Shown here piece by piece: positions 9,901-18,152 of a stretch of DNA of 64,000 nt. Below the pieces are notes generated by a model. That model was not told the DNA's origin. It did not search any database and saw only the letters and a list, made by a program, of their open reading frames with translations. Origin of the DNA: G963422745 sp963422745. Its GTDB lineage: Bacteria > Actinomycetota > Acidimicrobiia > Acidimicrobiales > Aldehydirespiratoraceae. Location: the NCBI GenBank assembly GCA_963422745.1, contig OY730477.1:992001-1056000 (forward strand). Reading direction: 5' to 3'. The position numbers and the translations under genes are program-made. Within the stretch, counting starts at the first letter, position 1, and each line of letters begins with the position of its first letter.

Positions 9901-10190
9901 TGTGTATAGCTGGATCGGCGTTCGCGACGTAGGTGATTCGATTGATCCCGCAAGGCCGCGGTTATTGCGGGCCGCGGTTATTGTGATCACATGGCCTTCG
10001 GTCGGGGCGACCACTGCAACGAGGACGACCGCAACAAGGACCACTGCAACGAGTGGGGTCCTTTGCTTGATGAGTGGGGCTCGTTGCTTGATGCTGGTGT
10101 GCTTGATGTCGCCGTTGACGGTTCATTGGTGCTGGTCGGTAACGGCACCGCCAATGGTCCCAGTGATGCTCCAGCGCTGCGCTGCGCCGA
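9803..10190. repeat. Left copy of a long direct repeat flanking 10329-11180
   Basis: About 9803-10190 matches about 11187-11525: both run from a segment with GCTAGACCCGCTGACGTTGG, through a TGTGATCACATG box, into the first 50 codons of the protein encoded at 11350-11988. Indels and point changes separate the copies, so the duplication is not brand new. The secreted-protein gene at 10329-11180 lies between them. Confidence 0.8.
9982..9991. promoter_or_regulatory. Palindrome TGTGATCACA at a gene start
   Basis: A perfect 10-base palindrome whose last A is the first base of the ATG of the truncated gene copy. The same palindrome sits at the intact copy (11341-11350). It may be an operator or only a conserved start context; the regulator is unknown. 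Confidence 0.35.
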
Positions 10191-10269
10191 CACCAACCGT
10201 GCGGCTCGTGCGAGAAGCCGGGCAACTGGACTACGCTCAGCGAGCAATGCTAAGGTGAGTTCGGTCTGA
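9991..10269 (+). pseudogene. Truncated copy of the hypothetical gene at 11350-11988
   Basis: The first 60 or so residues (GDHCNEDDRN, WGPLLDEWGSLLDAGVLDV, DGSLVLVGNGTAN) match the N-terminus of the protein at 11350. After about PSDAPAL the similarity stops and the frame runs through unrelated DNA to 10269. It is the gene fragment carried by the left copy of the long direct repeat and is unlikely to be functional. Confidence 0.7.
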
Positions 10270-10328
10270 ATTGGGGCTGGGCGAATTGCTTTCCTGCCCG
10301 TCCTTGCGAGAGAAGAAACGAGACGATC

Positions 10329-11180
10329 ATGAGAAAGTTATTCACCGCATTGTTGGGGTTTACCTTGGTATTGTCCGTTGTCAGTCCTGTCATGGCAGCG
10401 GATCCGTCGGTTGAATCGAATCCTGAGGCGCACACTATATCAGCTACCGACGCTGGCAAACTGTCAGCTCATTGGGCCCGATTTTACGACCTATGGGTTG
10501 ACTTAGTCGAACATGAACAATGGCCTGATGCTGCGTCCGACTGGAGAAACGATATCCTTGAGCTACTAAAGGGTGCAACGGGTTTCCAATCTCAATTGGA
10601 AGGTTTAATCATAGATTACTTTCGATACAAGATTCAAAATAGTTTCAGATTAGAAGTTGATCGGTATTCTGCGGCCGGGTATATATTGAATTTGAGAAGT
10701 GTCCCGGATGCTGCACACCGACAAAGAACGTATGACACGCTTGCTGCCCCCTGGCCTAAATCAAGATATGACGAGTGGGTGTCCTTTTACAACAGTTACA
10801 GATCATCTCATTACGCGATGGCTCCGAGGGTCACGAAGTATGCAGATCATGCTCGACTGTCACAGGATCACAAGAATCTAGCGCAGTTCGGTGCTGAAGT
10901 TGGTCATCTCCTCGGTCTGCACGCAAAGCTGAAGGAAGAGATTCCGTCCCGTATGGTTGGAGATTTCACGGCCGTGAGCACTAGATTATACGAAGATGTA
11001 AAGGTCATTTTTGATGAAGTAGTTGGTGCGTCAAGCGGGCAGTCACAGGCAGCGCTGGACGCATTGTTGAAGGGTGAGCCCCGTCACACCATCTACAGTA
11101 CTCTTGGCAGCCCATGGCCACGTTCTCGCTGGATTGTATGGGATCAATTCTATAAGGCCTTCACCAAGGTGACACGTTAG
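10329..11180 (+). CDS. Secreted protein of unknown function, AT-richer than neighbours
   Basis: 283 residues. A clear signal peptide (MRKLFTALLGFTLVLSVVS, cleavage probably after VMA) predicts export. The mature part is rich in aromatic and charged residues and looks helical. An internal repeat is visible: TYDTLAAPWPKSRYDEWVSFY in the middle and IYSTLGSPWPRSRWIVWDQFY at the C-terminus, both of form Y-TL--PWP-SR---W--FY. I recognise no family. Base composition is clearly AT-richer than the flanking genes and the gene lies between long direct repeats, which suggests acquisition. A purine-rich GAGAGAAGAAACGAG lies upstream of ATG 10329. Confidence 0.75.
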   Translation: MRKLFTALLGFTLVLSVVSPVMAADPSVESNPEAHTISATDAGKLSAHWARFYDLWVDLVEHEQWPDAASDWRNDILELLKGATGFQSQLEGLIIDYFRYKIQNSFRLEVDRYSAAGYILNLRSVPDAAHRQRTYDTLAAPWPKSRYDEWVSFYNSYRSSHYAMAPRVTKYADHARLSQDHKNLAQFGAEVGHLLGLHAKLKEEIPSRMVGDFTAVSTRLYEDVKVIFDEVVGASSGQSQAALDALLKGEPRHTIYSTLGSPWPRSRWIVWDQFYKAFTKVTR

Positions 11181-11186
11181 TCGCCC

Positions 11187-11525
11187 CTGAGCCATCGCTA
11201 GACCCGCTGACGTTGGTTGGGTGTGACTCGCCAGAATTCTATAATCGCAGCGAACCCGGGTGGACTTGTTGAGGTGTGTATATGAGCTGGATCGGCGCTA
11301 GACGCAGGTGATTCGATTGACCCAACAGGGCCGCGGGTATTGTGATCACATGGTCCACGTTCCGGGCGACCATTGCAACGAGGACGACCGCAACGAGTGG
11401 GGTCCTGTGCTTGATGAGTGGGGCTCATTGCTTGATGTTGGTGTGCTTGATGTGTTTGATGTCGGTGTCGACGGTTCATTGGTGCCGGTCGGTAACAGCA
11501 CCGCCAATGATCCCAGCGATGCCCG
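11187..11525. repeat. Right copy of the long direct repeat
   Basis: Partner of 9803-10190. It includes the intact upstream region and first 60 codons of the gene at 11350, with the TGTGATCACA palindrome at 11341-11350. Confidence 0.8.
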
Positions 11526-11988
11526 AGCGTTAACGACCGAAGTCATCGAGGCCCTTCGTGAGGTTCGTGCGCGACCCGGATACCGACTAGGGGCGGGTAC
11601 GGATCGGTTGGCGAGGCAGGGACGCAAAGAGGAGATTTCTCAGCCTGTGCTGGTACGGCCCGGCGCGGCGCAACGGGTGATCAACCGAGGCGAGCTGTTC
11701 GACGAGCCGATTCCCGCCCTTGATGTTGACCCCGATTCAAGAGTGTGTGACGGCGACAGCTACACTTGGAATGCGACGTTGCGATCCGGCCGCTTCGCCC
11801 GTCGGTCCGCTTGTTTGTATCTGCATCCGACCCCGTCGGCCAATGTCAGCATTCTTGAGTTGATTCCGTCGGGTCGCCGACGCTTAGCCCGGCGTAGGTT
11901 CGTGCGCCGTGGCGTGAGGGCGGTAGATACGCTTGGTCGTCGGCTGCGACGCCTGTCGGTCAGTGATGCGGCGGCGCAGGGCACCTAA
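11350..11988 (+). CDS. Hypothetical protein, basic C-terminus
   Basis: 212 residues from ATG 11350; this start is chosen because it is conserved in the truncated copy at 9991 and follows the same TGTGATCACA box. The N-terminal third is acidic and repetitive (WGPVLDEWGSLLDVGVLDV, FDVGVDGSL). The middle contains LTTEVIEALREVRARPGYRLG, likely a helix. The last 45 residues are very Arg-rich (SGRRRLARRRFVRRGVRAV), which could bind nucleic acid. No family recognised. The pterin dehydratase gene follows 30 bases downstream and may be co-transcribed. Confidence 0.55.
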   Translation: MVHVPGDHCNEDDRNEWGPVLDEWGSLLDVGVLDVFDVGVDGSLVPVGNSTANDPSDARALTTEVIEALREVRARPGYRLGAGTDRLARQGRKEEISQPVLVRPGAAQRVINRGELFDEPIPALDVDPDSRVCDGDSYTWNATLRSGRFARRSACLYLHPTPSANVSILELIPSGRRRLARRRFVRRGVRAVDTLGRRLRRLSVSDAAAQGT

Positions 11989-12018
11989 CGATGCAACAAG
12001 AACCCAGGAGGGAACCCG

Positions 12019-12333
12019 ATGGCATATATCCCTGTTAGTCTGACCGAGCTTGCAGCAATGGACGGCCTTGAGCACTGGGGTGTTTTCGTTGATGGCGCCC
12101 TTCGGACTGAGTTCATGGCTTCTTCTTTCGCCGCAGCCGGTGAGTTGGTGATGGCCTTCGCGGCGGAGGCCGACAACGCCAATCATCATCCCGACATTAT
12201 GGTTCGCTATCCCGGCCGCGTTGAGGTTTCGCTTAGCACCCACGCGATCGACGGTTTGTCGATGCATGACGTGGAGTTGGCCCGCAGCTACTCGCAGATG
12301 GCCTCCGAGCGTGGTGCCCTTCCGTACCTGTAA
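12019..12333 (+). CDS. 4a-hydroxytetrahydrobiopterin dehydratase (PCD/DCoH family)
   Basis: 104 residues, the usual length. Contains the family block AAEADNANHHPDIMVRYPGRVEVSLSTHAIDGLSMHDVELA, in which NHHPD and TH supply the conserved histidines. The enzyme dehydrates pterin-4a-carbinolamine, recycling the cofactor of aromatic amino-acid hydroxylases; many bacterial homologues have no assigned hydroxylase and may act in other pterin chemistry. GGAGGG lies a few bases upstream of ATG 12019. The last codons and stop are part of the downstream tandem repeat. Confidence 0.9.
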   Translation: MAYIPVSLTELAAMDGLEHWGVFVDGALRTEFMASSFAAAGELVMAFAAEADNANHHPDIMVRYPGRVEVSLSTHAIDGLSMHDVELARSYSQMASERGALPYL

Positions 12334-12560
12334 GCGTTCTGCCCATGCTCATGTCGGCTGCGATGAGGGGCCCGTGGCGGTCCGAACCGGTCGTTTCTGA
12401 ACACAGCAGGTACTTGTAGGCGCCCTGTGCTTGCTCATAATCGGGCGGGTGAGGGGCCCGTGGCGGTCCAATCCGGTTGTTGGCTGAACGTTGACTGAAC
12501 ACCGGTACCTGTAGGCGCCCTGCCCATGCTCATGTCGGCTGCGATGAGGGGCCGCCGCGG
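12325..12560. repeat. Tandem repeat, three units, spanning a gene end
   Basis: Units of about 86-96 bases start near 12325, 12412 and 12507, each with a form of TACCTGTAGGCG followed by GATGAGGGGCCCGTGGCGGTC. The first unit starts in the last codons of the pterin dehydratase gene, so that stop region is copied twice more. From 12600 to 12720 there are shorter degenerate repeats (AGCGTCAATCCAGTAGCT; CTGTCGTTCGGGG). No gene is seen in 12334-12762. Confidence 0.8.
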
Positions 12561-12762
12561 TCTCTACCCTTGACACTCAATGATGAGGGTTCAGTAATCT
12601 CCAGCGTCAATCCAGTAGCTAGCGTCAATCCAGTAGCTGTCTTTCGGGGTAGATGTCGTTCGGGGCAATCGTTGTTCGGAACAGCTGTCGATCCAATGGC
12701 TGTCGTTCGGGGCGATTAGGTTCGGATTTCACCGTCTACTCGCACTCTTTTCTTGAGGACCG

Positions 12763-15700
12763 ATGTCACACTTCTATGAAGCCTTGGAACGGATCCGCGA
12801 CGATTCTCGAACCAGGGTCGTAAAGGGTCGACGGTTTGAGCGGTTAATCCGTGCGGCGCTGTGGAACCACCCCGGCGAATATGGCAGGGCCAGGTTTGCG
12901 CACCTCTGGTTGTGGCAGGACTGGCCGGACCGGGACGGGTCCGACATCGGTATCGACATTGTGGGGCAACAGACCGAGGAGTACGGCGGTGGTCTGTGCG
13001 CCATCCAGTGCAAGTTCTACGACAACGCCACGGTATCCACCCGGGGAATAGAGTCGTTCCTGTCAGCCGCCGCGGGCGACCGATGGAAGGCCCGCATCTT
13101 GGTGGCCACCACCGGATACAGCCTTAACGCCACCAAGAAGCTGCTTGATTCGAGCACCCAGGTAATCTCAGATCACGATCTTGACGCCTGGCCGGTCGGG
13201 GATTGGCGTCAATACATTGACGATCCCGAGTCGATCCTGTTTGATGTTGCTCGCCACGAGCCCCGAACTGATCAACAGCAGGCTCTCGACTCGATCCGCA
13301 AGAAACTGTTCGACCCATCCGCTGTGGACAGGGGGCGGTTGATCCTGCCGTGCGGGACCGGCAAGTCGGTGGTGGCGCTCTGGGCCGCCGAGGCGAACGT
13401 GAAGCTGGGAGGCCGGGTCTTGTATCTCGTGCCGTCCATTGCGCTGATGGGTCAGACCATGCGCGAATGGGCGGCTCAGCGCCATCCCGACATCACGCAT
13501 CGCTATCTGGGTGTCTGCTCCGACGTCAGAGCCGGTCGATCAAGCGAGGACGCAGATCTAACCGAGTTGGCGATGCCGGTCACCACCGACGTGGCCAGCA
13601 TCGTCTCGGAACTGAAACGAGAGTCGCCGGAGACCCTTACCGTTGTGTTCAGCACCTACCAATCGCTGCCCAGGATCGCTGAGGCACAGCATTTGGGGGT
13701 CCCTGGTTTCGATCTGGTGATCTGCGATGAGGCACACCGAACCACCGGCGTGGAATCCGATCACAAGAAAGACGAAGGCCGCGCCTTCACGATGGTTCAC
13801 AACGGGATCGACGCCTGTAAACGTCTGTATATGACGGCCACTCAGCGCATCTACACCGAAGCCGCTAAGGGCAAAGCACGCGACGCCGGGGCCGATTTCT
13901 ACTCCATGGACGACGTCACCGTATATGGGCCGATTCTGCACGAGATGAGCTTCGGAGCCGCTGTCAAAAAGGATCTGCTCACCGACTATGAGGTGGTGGT
14001 GATCGGGGTGGACGAGCAGTCCGGCATCGAGCACCTCAGCGGGTACTGGAAGCACTGGACCGAGAAAACATCCGAGCAAGCCGGGTCAGGCTCGGGCATG
14101 AACAACGGATCTGGCGGTCCCGAGGGCCGGACTGAAGCTGAGGGAACCGAAGCCGAGGTAGCAGACGCCCGAGGGACAAAGGGCCCGGGGGCAAAGTCCA
14201 CGAACGAAAAGGCCAAGGCCAAGGCCAAAGCCAAGAGCGTGGACACCCAAGACTGGATACGGCTGCTGGGATGTTGGGACGCCCTGGCCGATCCCTACAC
14301 CGTTGGCGTGCAACGCAACCGCCCCACCGGGACGCGTCACCCTCTTCGTGCATGCAGGCGAGCTATCGCCTTCACCAACACCATCAAGGCCTCAAGGCTT
14401 GTTGAGGAGCACTGGCGAGGGGTCGTGGAGTGGACGCAGTCCGAACGCGCTGAGCAGTACCGGGGTCACGACACTTTGGCGTTGGACGTGGTGCACATAG
14501 ACGGTCAGATGAACGCCTATGACCGCAGCAAACACCTCGGGTGGTTGAGACAGGCCCGTGTTGGCCAGGTTGATGGTGATGGCAACGACGATGACGAGCG
14601 CGGGGCGCGGTCCAGTGTTGGTCAGGTTGATGGTGATGGCAACGACGATGACGAGCGCGGGGCGCGGTCCAGTGTTGGTCAGGTTGATGGTGATGGCAAC
14701 CATGGTGATGAAGAGTTCGAGGCGCGGTCCCGTGTTGGCCGAGTTGATGGTGACGGCAACGACGATGACGAGAGCGGGGCGCAGGCCACCACCGGGCGCG
14801 CTGATGGCCACGTCGGGGCTCGGGTGCTCACCAACGCCCGTTGCCTCACCGAGGGTGTGGACGTTCCCGCTTTGGACGCGGTGTTGTTCATGGCCCCGAA
14901 GCGTTCCGACATCGACATCGTGCAGGCTGTTGGGCGAGTCATGCGCCGTTCCGAGGGCAAGCACAAGGGCTACATCGTGTTGCCTGTGCTGGTTCCCTCC
15001 GGGTTGACCATGGTCTCTGACGAGGTGCTGAGAGGGACGGATTTCGATCAGGTCTGGCGGGTGTTGCGGGCGCTGCGAGCCCACGACGAGCGCCTCGACA
15101 CCTACGTCAATTCGGTGAAGTTGGCCCAGCAAGCACCGATCACGATCATCGACCCCGCCGATAGCGGTGCCGAGGACGGCACAGACACGGACCGGGACAC
15201 GGTACGGGTCGTTCAGCAAAGCTTTGAGGGTCTGCTACCTGAGGTGGCTTCGGTGCTGGTGGACAAGGTGGGTGATCGTCAGTACTGGCCTCGCTGGGGC
15301 AAAAGCGTTGCCGAGGTGACCCGGCGCATTGAGGGTCGGATCTCCGAACTAGTGAAGACCGACGATCGGGCATCCGAGTCGTTCATTCGGTTCAGGTTGG
15401 CTATGGGCGAGACGCTGCACAGCGAAGAAGTGTCCGAAGCAGATCTCATTGCGATGCTCGCCCAGCACATCGCCACCCTGCCGGTGTTTGAGGCGTTGTT
15501 CCGACGTTGGGAGTCCACCCTCAACCCGATTTCGTGGGCCATGAAGACAATGCTCGCTGAGCTGGTCGGCGACGACGACTCCCATGGTTTGGGCAACGAG
15601 ATCGAGAGCCTCGCACGCTTTTATGATCAGACGCGGTTACGGCTCGGTGACATCTCCGACTCCGACGCCCGCCTCGAGGTCCTCGACAGCCTGTATGAAT

Positions 15701-17442
15701 CGTTCTTCAAGCACGCTATGCCTGAAGCCACGGGACGGCTCGGTATCGTCTACACGCCTGTCGAGATCGTTGATTTCATCCTCCGCTCCGCCGACGCGGT
15801 TTGCCTTCAGGAGTTCGGTCTGGGTTTGACGAACTCCGACGTCCACGTGTTGGACCCGTTCACCGGCACCGGCACGTTCTTGAACCGGCTGCTCACCATC
15901 GGAGCCGACCCGGACAATATCGACACTGACTATCTGATCACAGACTCGGATCTTGATCGCAAGTTCGGGGCCGAGCCCAATGATGTGGGTGCGCAAAGGG
16001 TGGCACCTGATACCGAGCGCTCATTTCGTAGCGAACCCGAGGGCCAAAGCACTGAGGGTCCACAACCCGAGCTGCACGCGAATGAGATCGTGCCGTTGGC
16101 GTATTACATCGCTTCGCTCAAGATTGAGGAGGCCTACCGGCAACGCAGCGGCGCGACCGGCGCGTATCAACCGTTTCGCGGTTTGGCCCTGGTGGACACC
16201 TTCCATGAGGCAGATCCACCTCAGCAGCGCTTCACCGCGCCGGGTCTAGCCGACAACTCCCAACGGGTTGCTCAGCGAAGGAACCTTCCGCTGCGGGTGA
16301 TAGTCGGTAATCCGCCATGGTCGGCGGGACAGAAATCGGCTGGCGACAACGCTGCCAACACCCGTTACGACAAGGTGGCGCAAAGGGTGCGCGAAACCTA
16401 CGGAGCCAAACAAACCGAAGTTACGGGTCGCTCAGCGGGAGGCAGTGCGAGCGGGAACCTGTATGTGCAGGCGATCCGCTGGGCCTCGGACCGCCTTGAT
16501 AACACCCGTGGCGGGATTGTCGCTTTCGTGCACCCGAACTCTTTGACTGACGGTGTGTCGTTGGCCGGGATGCGGGCTGCCATACGCGAGGAGTTCACCT
16601 CGGCGTACGTGCTGAACCTCCGCGGTGACGCCTACAAGCAGGGCACCCAGTTCGAGCTTGAAGGCGCCAAAGTGTTTGGCAGCGCGTCCCGTAACGGGGT
16701 GCAGATAACGGTTCTTGTGCGCAACCCGAACGCTGCGGGGGGGGGGTTGCGGTATGCCGAGACACCGGACCGTGCCAGGCGATCCGAGAAGCTCGCCTGG
16801 CTATCCGAACTCGGCGATGTCACCTCGGCGCGTCTCACGGTGGTACCCGACAATGCCGGTCACGACTGGCGCAACCTCAGCGACGCCAGCTTCGAGCACT
16901 TGTTACCGGTATACGCCACAGGCAGAAAAGCCAAGCCAGCAGCGTTTGATGATCATGCCTCGGGGGTCAAGACGAACCTGGACCACTACGTGTACTCCTT
17001 CAGCCGTACGAAACTGATCGAGCGGGTCCAGATCCTGATCGACGAATACGAATACGCCCGCCGCCGGGTGCAGCAGGGACTCCCAGCAGAGACAGCTATG
17101 GCATCTACCAGCCTCAGCGACATCAAATGGACCGACACACTCAAGCAATCGCTGCGCAAGAACCGTCAGATAGTTTTTGATGAGTCCCGGATACGCCAGT
17201 GCCTGTACCGGCCGTTCGTCAAGCTCTGGCTCTACGAAGACGCCCGCATCCTGTCATCAGTCAAGACCATCTCGGCGATGTTCGGACCCGATGACGTCGC
17301 TGCGGGGGGGGGGGTACTCATCACCTGCAACTCCAACAAGGCGGTCTTCGGAACCGTGGCCACCACGACACTTCCCGACCTCTGCGGAGCCGGAACCGTC
17401 CAAGCCAGCCGATTCGTACCTCGAACATGGAGACGATCCTGA
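12763..17442 (+). CDS. Type ISP restriction-modification enzyme, nuclease-helicase-methylase part
   Basis: 1559 residues, the layout of LlaGI/LlaBIII-type single-chain enzymes. An Mrr-like nuclease lies near residues 60-100 (GIDIVG then AIQCKFY). An SF2 translocase follows: LPCGTGKSVV about 195, CDEAHRT about 321, MTATQR about 357, TEGVDVPALD about 695 and QAVGRVMRRS about 719. An N6-adenine methylase has VYTPVEIVDF, DPFTGTGTFL about 1030 and NPPWSAG about 1183. Such enzymes methylate one strand of their site and translocate and cut with ATP. Oddities: a repeat insertion in the helicase (14558-14818), G10 and G11 runs near the 3' end, and a stop inside the specificity domain. The missing last domain is at 18153-18848. 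GAGGA precedes ATG 12763. Confidence 0.9.
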   Translation: MSHFYEALERIRDDSRTRVVKGRRFERLIRAALWNHPGEYGRARFAHLWLWQDWPDRDGSDIGIDIVGQQTEEYGGGLCAIQCKFYDNATVSTRGIESFLSAAAGDRWKARILVATTGYSLNATKKLLDSSTQVISDHDLDAWPVGDWRQYIDDPESILFDVARHEPRTDQQQALDSIRKKLFDPSAVDRGRLILPCGTGKSVVALWAAEANVKLGGRVLYLVPSIALMGQTMREWAAQRHPDITHRYLGVCSDVRAGRSSEDADLTELAMPVTTDVASIVSELKRESPETLTVVFSTYQSLPRIAEAQHLGVPGFDLVICDEAHRTTGVESDHKKDEGRAFTMVHNGIDACKRLYMTATQRIYTEAAKGKARDAGADFYSMDDVTVYGPILHEMSFGAAVKKDLLTDYEVVVIGVDEQSGIEHLSGYWKHWTEKTSEQAGSGSGMNNGSGGPEGRTEAEGTEAEVADARGTKGPGAKSTNEKAKAKAKAKSVDTQDWIRLLGCWDALADPYTVGVQRNRPTGTRHPLRACRRAIAFTNTIKASRLVEEHWRGVVEWTQSERAEQYRGHDTLALDVVHIDGQMNAYDRSKHLGWLRQARVGQVDGDGNDDDERGARSSVGQVDGDGNDDDERGARSSVGQVDGDGNHGDEEFEARSRVGRVDGDGNDDDESGAQATTGRADGHVGARVLTNARCLTEGVDVPALDAVLFMAPKRSDIDIVQAVGRVMRRSEGKHKGYIVLPVLVPSGLTMVSDEVLRGTDFDQVWRVLRALRAHDERLDTYVNSVKLAQQAPITIIDPADSGAEDGTDTDRDTVRVVQQSFEGLLPEVASVLVDKVGDRQYWPRWGKSVAEVTRRIEGRISELVKTDDRASESFIRFRLAMGETLHSEEVSEADLIAMLAQHIATLPVFEALFRRWESTLNPISWAMKTMLAELVGDDDSHGLGNEIESLARFYDQTRLRLGDISDSDARLEVLDSLYESFFKHAMPEATGRLGIVYTPVEIVDFILRSADAVCLQEFGLGLTNSDVHVLDPFTGTGTFLNRLLTIGADPDNIDTDYLITDSDLDRKFGAEPNDVGAQRVAPDTERSFRSEPEGQSTEGPQPELHANEIVPLAYYIASLKIEEAYRQRSGATGAYQPFRGLALVDTFHEADPPQQRFTAPGLADNSQRVAQRRNLPLRVIVGNPPWSAGQKSAGDNAANTRYDKVAQRVRETYGAKQTEVTGRSAGGSASGNLYVQAIRWASDRLDNTRGGIVAFVHPNSLTDGVSLAGMRAAIREEFTSAYVLNLRGDAYKQGTQFELEGAKVFGSASRNGVQITVLVRNPNAAGGGLRYAETPDRARRSEKLAWLSELGDVTSARLTVVPDNAGHDWRNLSDASFEHLLPVYATGRKAKPAAFDDHASGVKTNLDHYVYSFSRTKLIERVQILIDEYEYARRRVQQGLPAETAMASTSLSDIKWTDTLKQSLRKNRQIVFDESRIRQCLYRPFVKLWLYEDARILSSVKTISAMFGPDDVAAGGGVLITCNSNKAVFGTVATTTLPDLCGAGTVQASRFVPRTWRRS
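14558..14818 (+). repeat. 57-60 bp in-frame tandem repeat inside the helicase
   Basis: Four imperfect units encode VGQVDGDGNDDDERGARSS and variants, at about residues 600-685 of the type ISP enzyme, between HIDGQMNAYDRSKHLGWLRQ and the motif V region ARVLTNARCLTEGVDV. The frame stays open. An acidic, flexible loop would sit in the second RecA-like domain. A second low-complexity insertion (GSGGPEGRTEAEGTEAE to KAKAKAKAK) lies at about 14095-14235. Confidence 0.9.
16737..16746 (+). repeat. G10 homopolymer in the methylase part
   Basis: Ten G in a row encode GGG in ...NPNAAGGGLRY. At ten G the frame continues normally; gain or loss of one G would cut the protein about 235 residues short. A candidate on/off switch by slippage. 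Confidence 0.75.
17304..17314 (+). repeat. G11 homopolymer at the head of the cassette array
   Basis: Eleven G in a row. Read as given, the frame continues into cassette A and stops at 17442. One extra G leads, with no stop, into cassette B (stop 17552). One G fewer leads, with no stop, through the C15 run into cassette C (stop 17716). Confidence 0.85.
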
Positions 17443-18097
17443 TCATGAGAGACCAGCAGCTGTCGTTCGGGATGCTGGCGAACAGCATCATCCACGATCT
17501 TCACGTGACGGGGCGGCCGACGCGTTGTCTCCCGAGGCTGAACCGAAGATGAACCCCTCCGCCCCCCCCCCCCCCCAAAGAAAAACAACCCCAGGAGCGA
17601 TACTCGTCAACCTCACACGGCAGATCCCGTTCGGGTTCGTCGCCACCGATCAGCTCTTCGATCTCTGCGCCACAGGACGCCAGACCCGCGCCCTGCCGCG
17701 ATGGAAGCGATCCTGATGACCTCACGGTCAAACAGGACCATATTTTCCGCACTCGCAACCAGGGTGATCCCGAACCTGTGCGCGGCGGGAAGCAATCAGC
17801 CCTGCCAGTTCTTCCCGAGAACGAAGCGATCCTGATGACCTCACGGTCAAACAGGACCATATTTTCCGCACTCGCAACCAGGGTGATCCCGAACCTGTGC
17901 GCGGCGGGAAGCAATCAGCCCTGCCAGTTCTTCCCGAGAACGAAACGATCCTGATGGTCGCTCCGTCCAACCGCAGCCGTCCCGGCTTGCTCGCAGCCGC
18001 CATCTTGGCAGACCTGCATGCCCTGGACCCCGCCGTTCGTGTCGCACCCCGCGAGCGCAACCGGCCAAGCAGGCGCGACCGGCCAACCGTCCGATGA
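17315..18097 (+). other. Array of six alternative specificity-domain end cassettes
   Basis: Six related 38-49-codon segments follow one another, each in a different frame from its predecessor: A 17315-17442, B 17436-17552, C 17600-17716, D 17710-17835, D' 17829-17954, E 17948-18097. A-D' share a pattern: IL/LI, six to eight variable residues, F, two residues, L/V-A, four residues, then (D/N)L, G and PR, for example FGTVAT...DLCGAG...VPR in A, FGFVAT...DLCATG...LPR in C and FSALAT...NLCAAG...FPR in D. The stop of each unit lies in the first codons of the next where they abut (TCCTGA inside ATCCTGAT). D and D' are nearly identical, 119 bases apart; E is strongly diverged. In ordinary type ISP enzymes such a segment occurs once, just before the last domain. 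Confidence 0.75.
17562..17576 (+). repeat. C15 homopolymer inside the cassette array
   Basis: Fifteen C in a row between cassettes B and C. From here all three frames are open into a cassette: the frame arriving from a ten-G tract reads C (stop 17716), one frame reads D (stop 17835) and the other passes C and D and reads D' (stop 17954). I checked these frames codon by codon. Confidence 0.85.
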
Positions 18098-18152
18098 TCT
18101 CGGCGTTGGCTGCTGTCGGCCACACTCAGCTAGCGATCCGGAGTTGATACCC

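Noticed and set aside
17304..17442. Simple pseudogene from one frameshift as the whole explanation of the split type ISP gene
   Set aside because: A single frameshift does not explain six related cassettes in stepped frames nor the intact downstream domain with its own ribosome-binding site, although decay cannot be excluded.
17304..18097. Diversity-generating retroelement as the source of the cassettes
   Set aside because: No reverse transcriptase gene and no template/variable repeat pair with adenine-specific changes is visible; homopolymer slippage explains the layout better.
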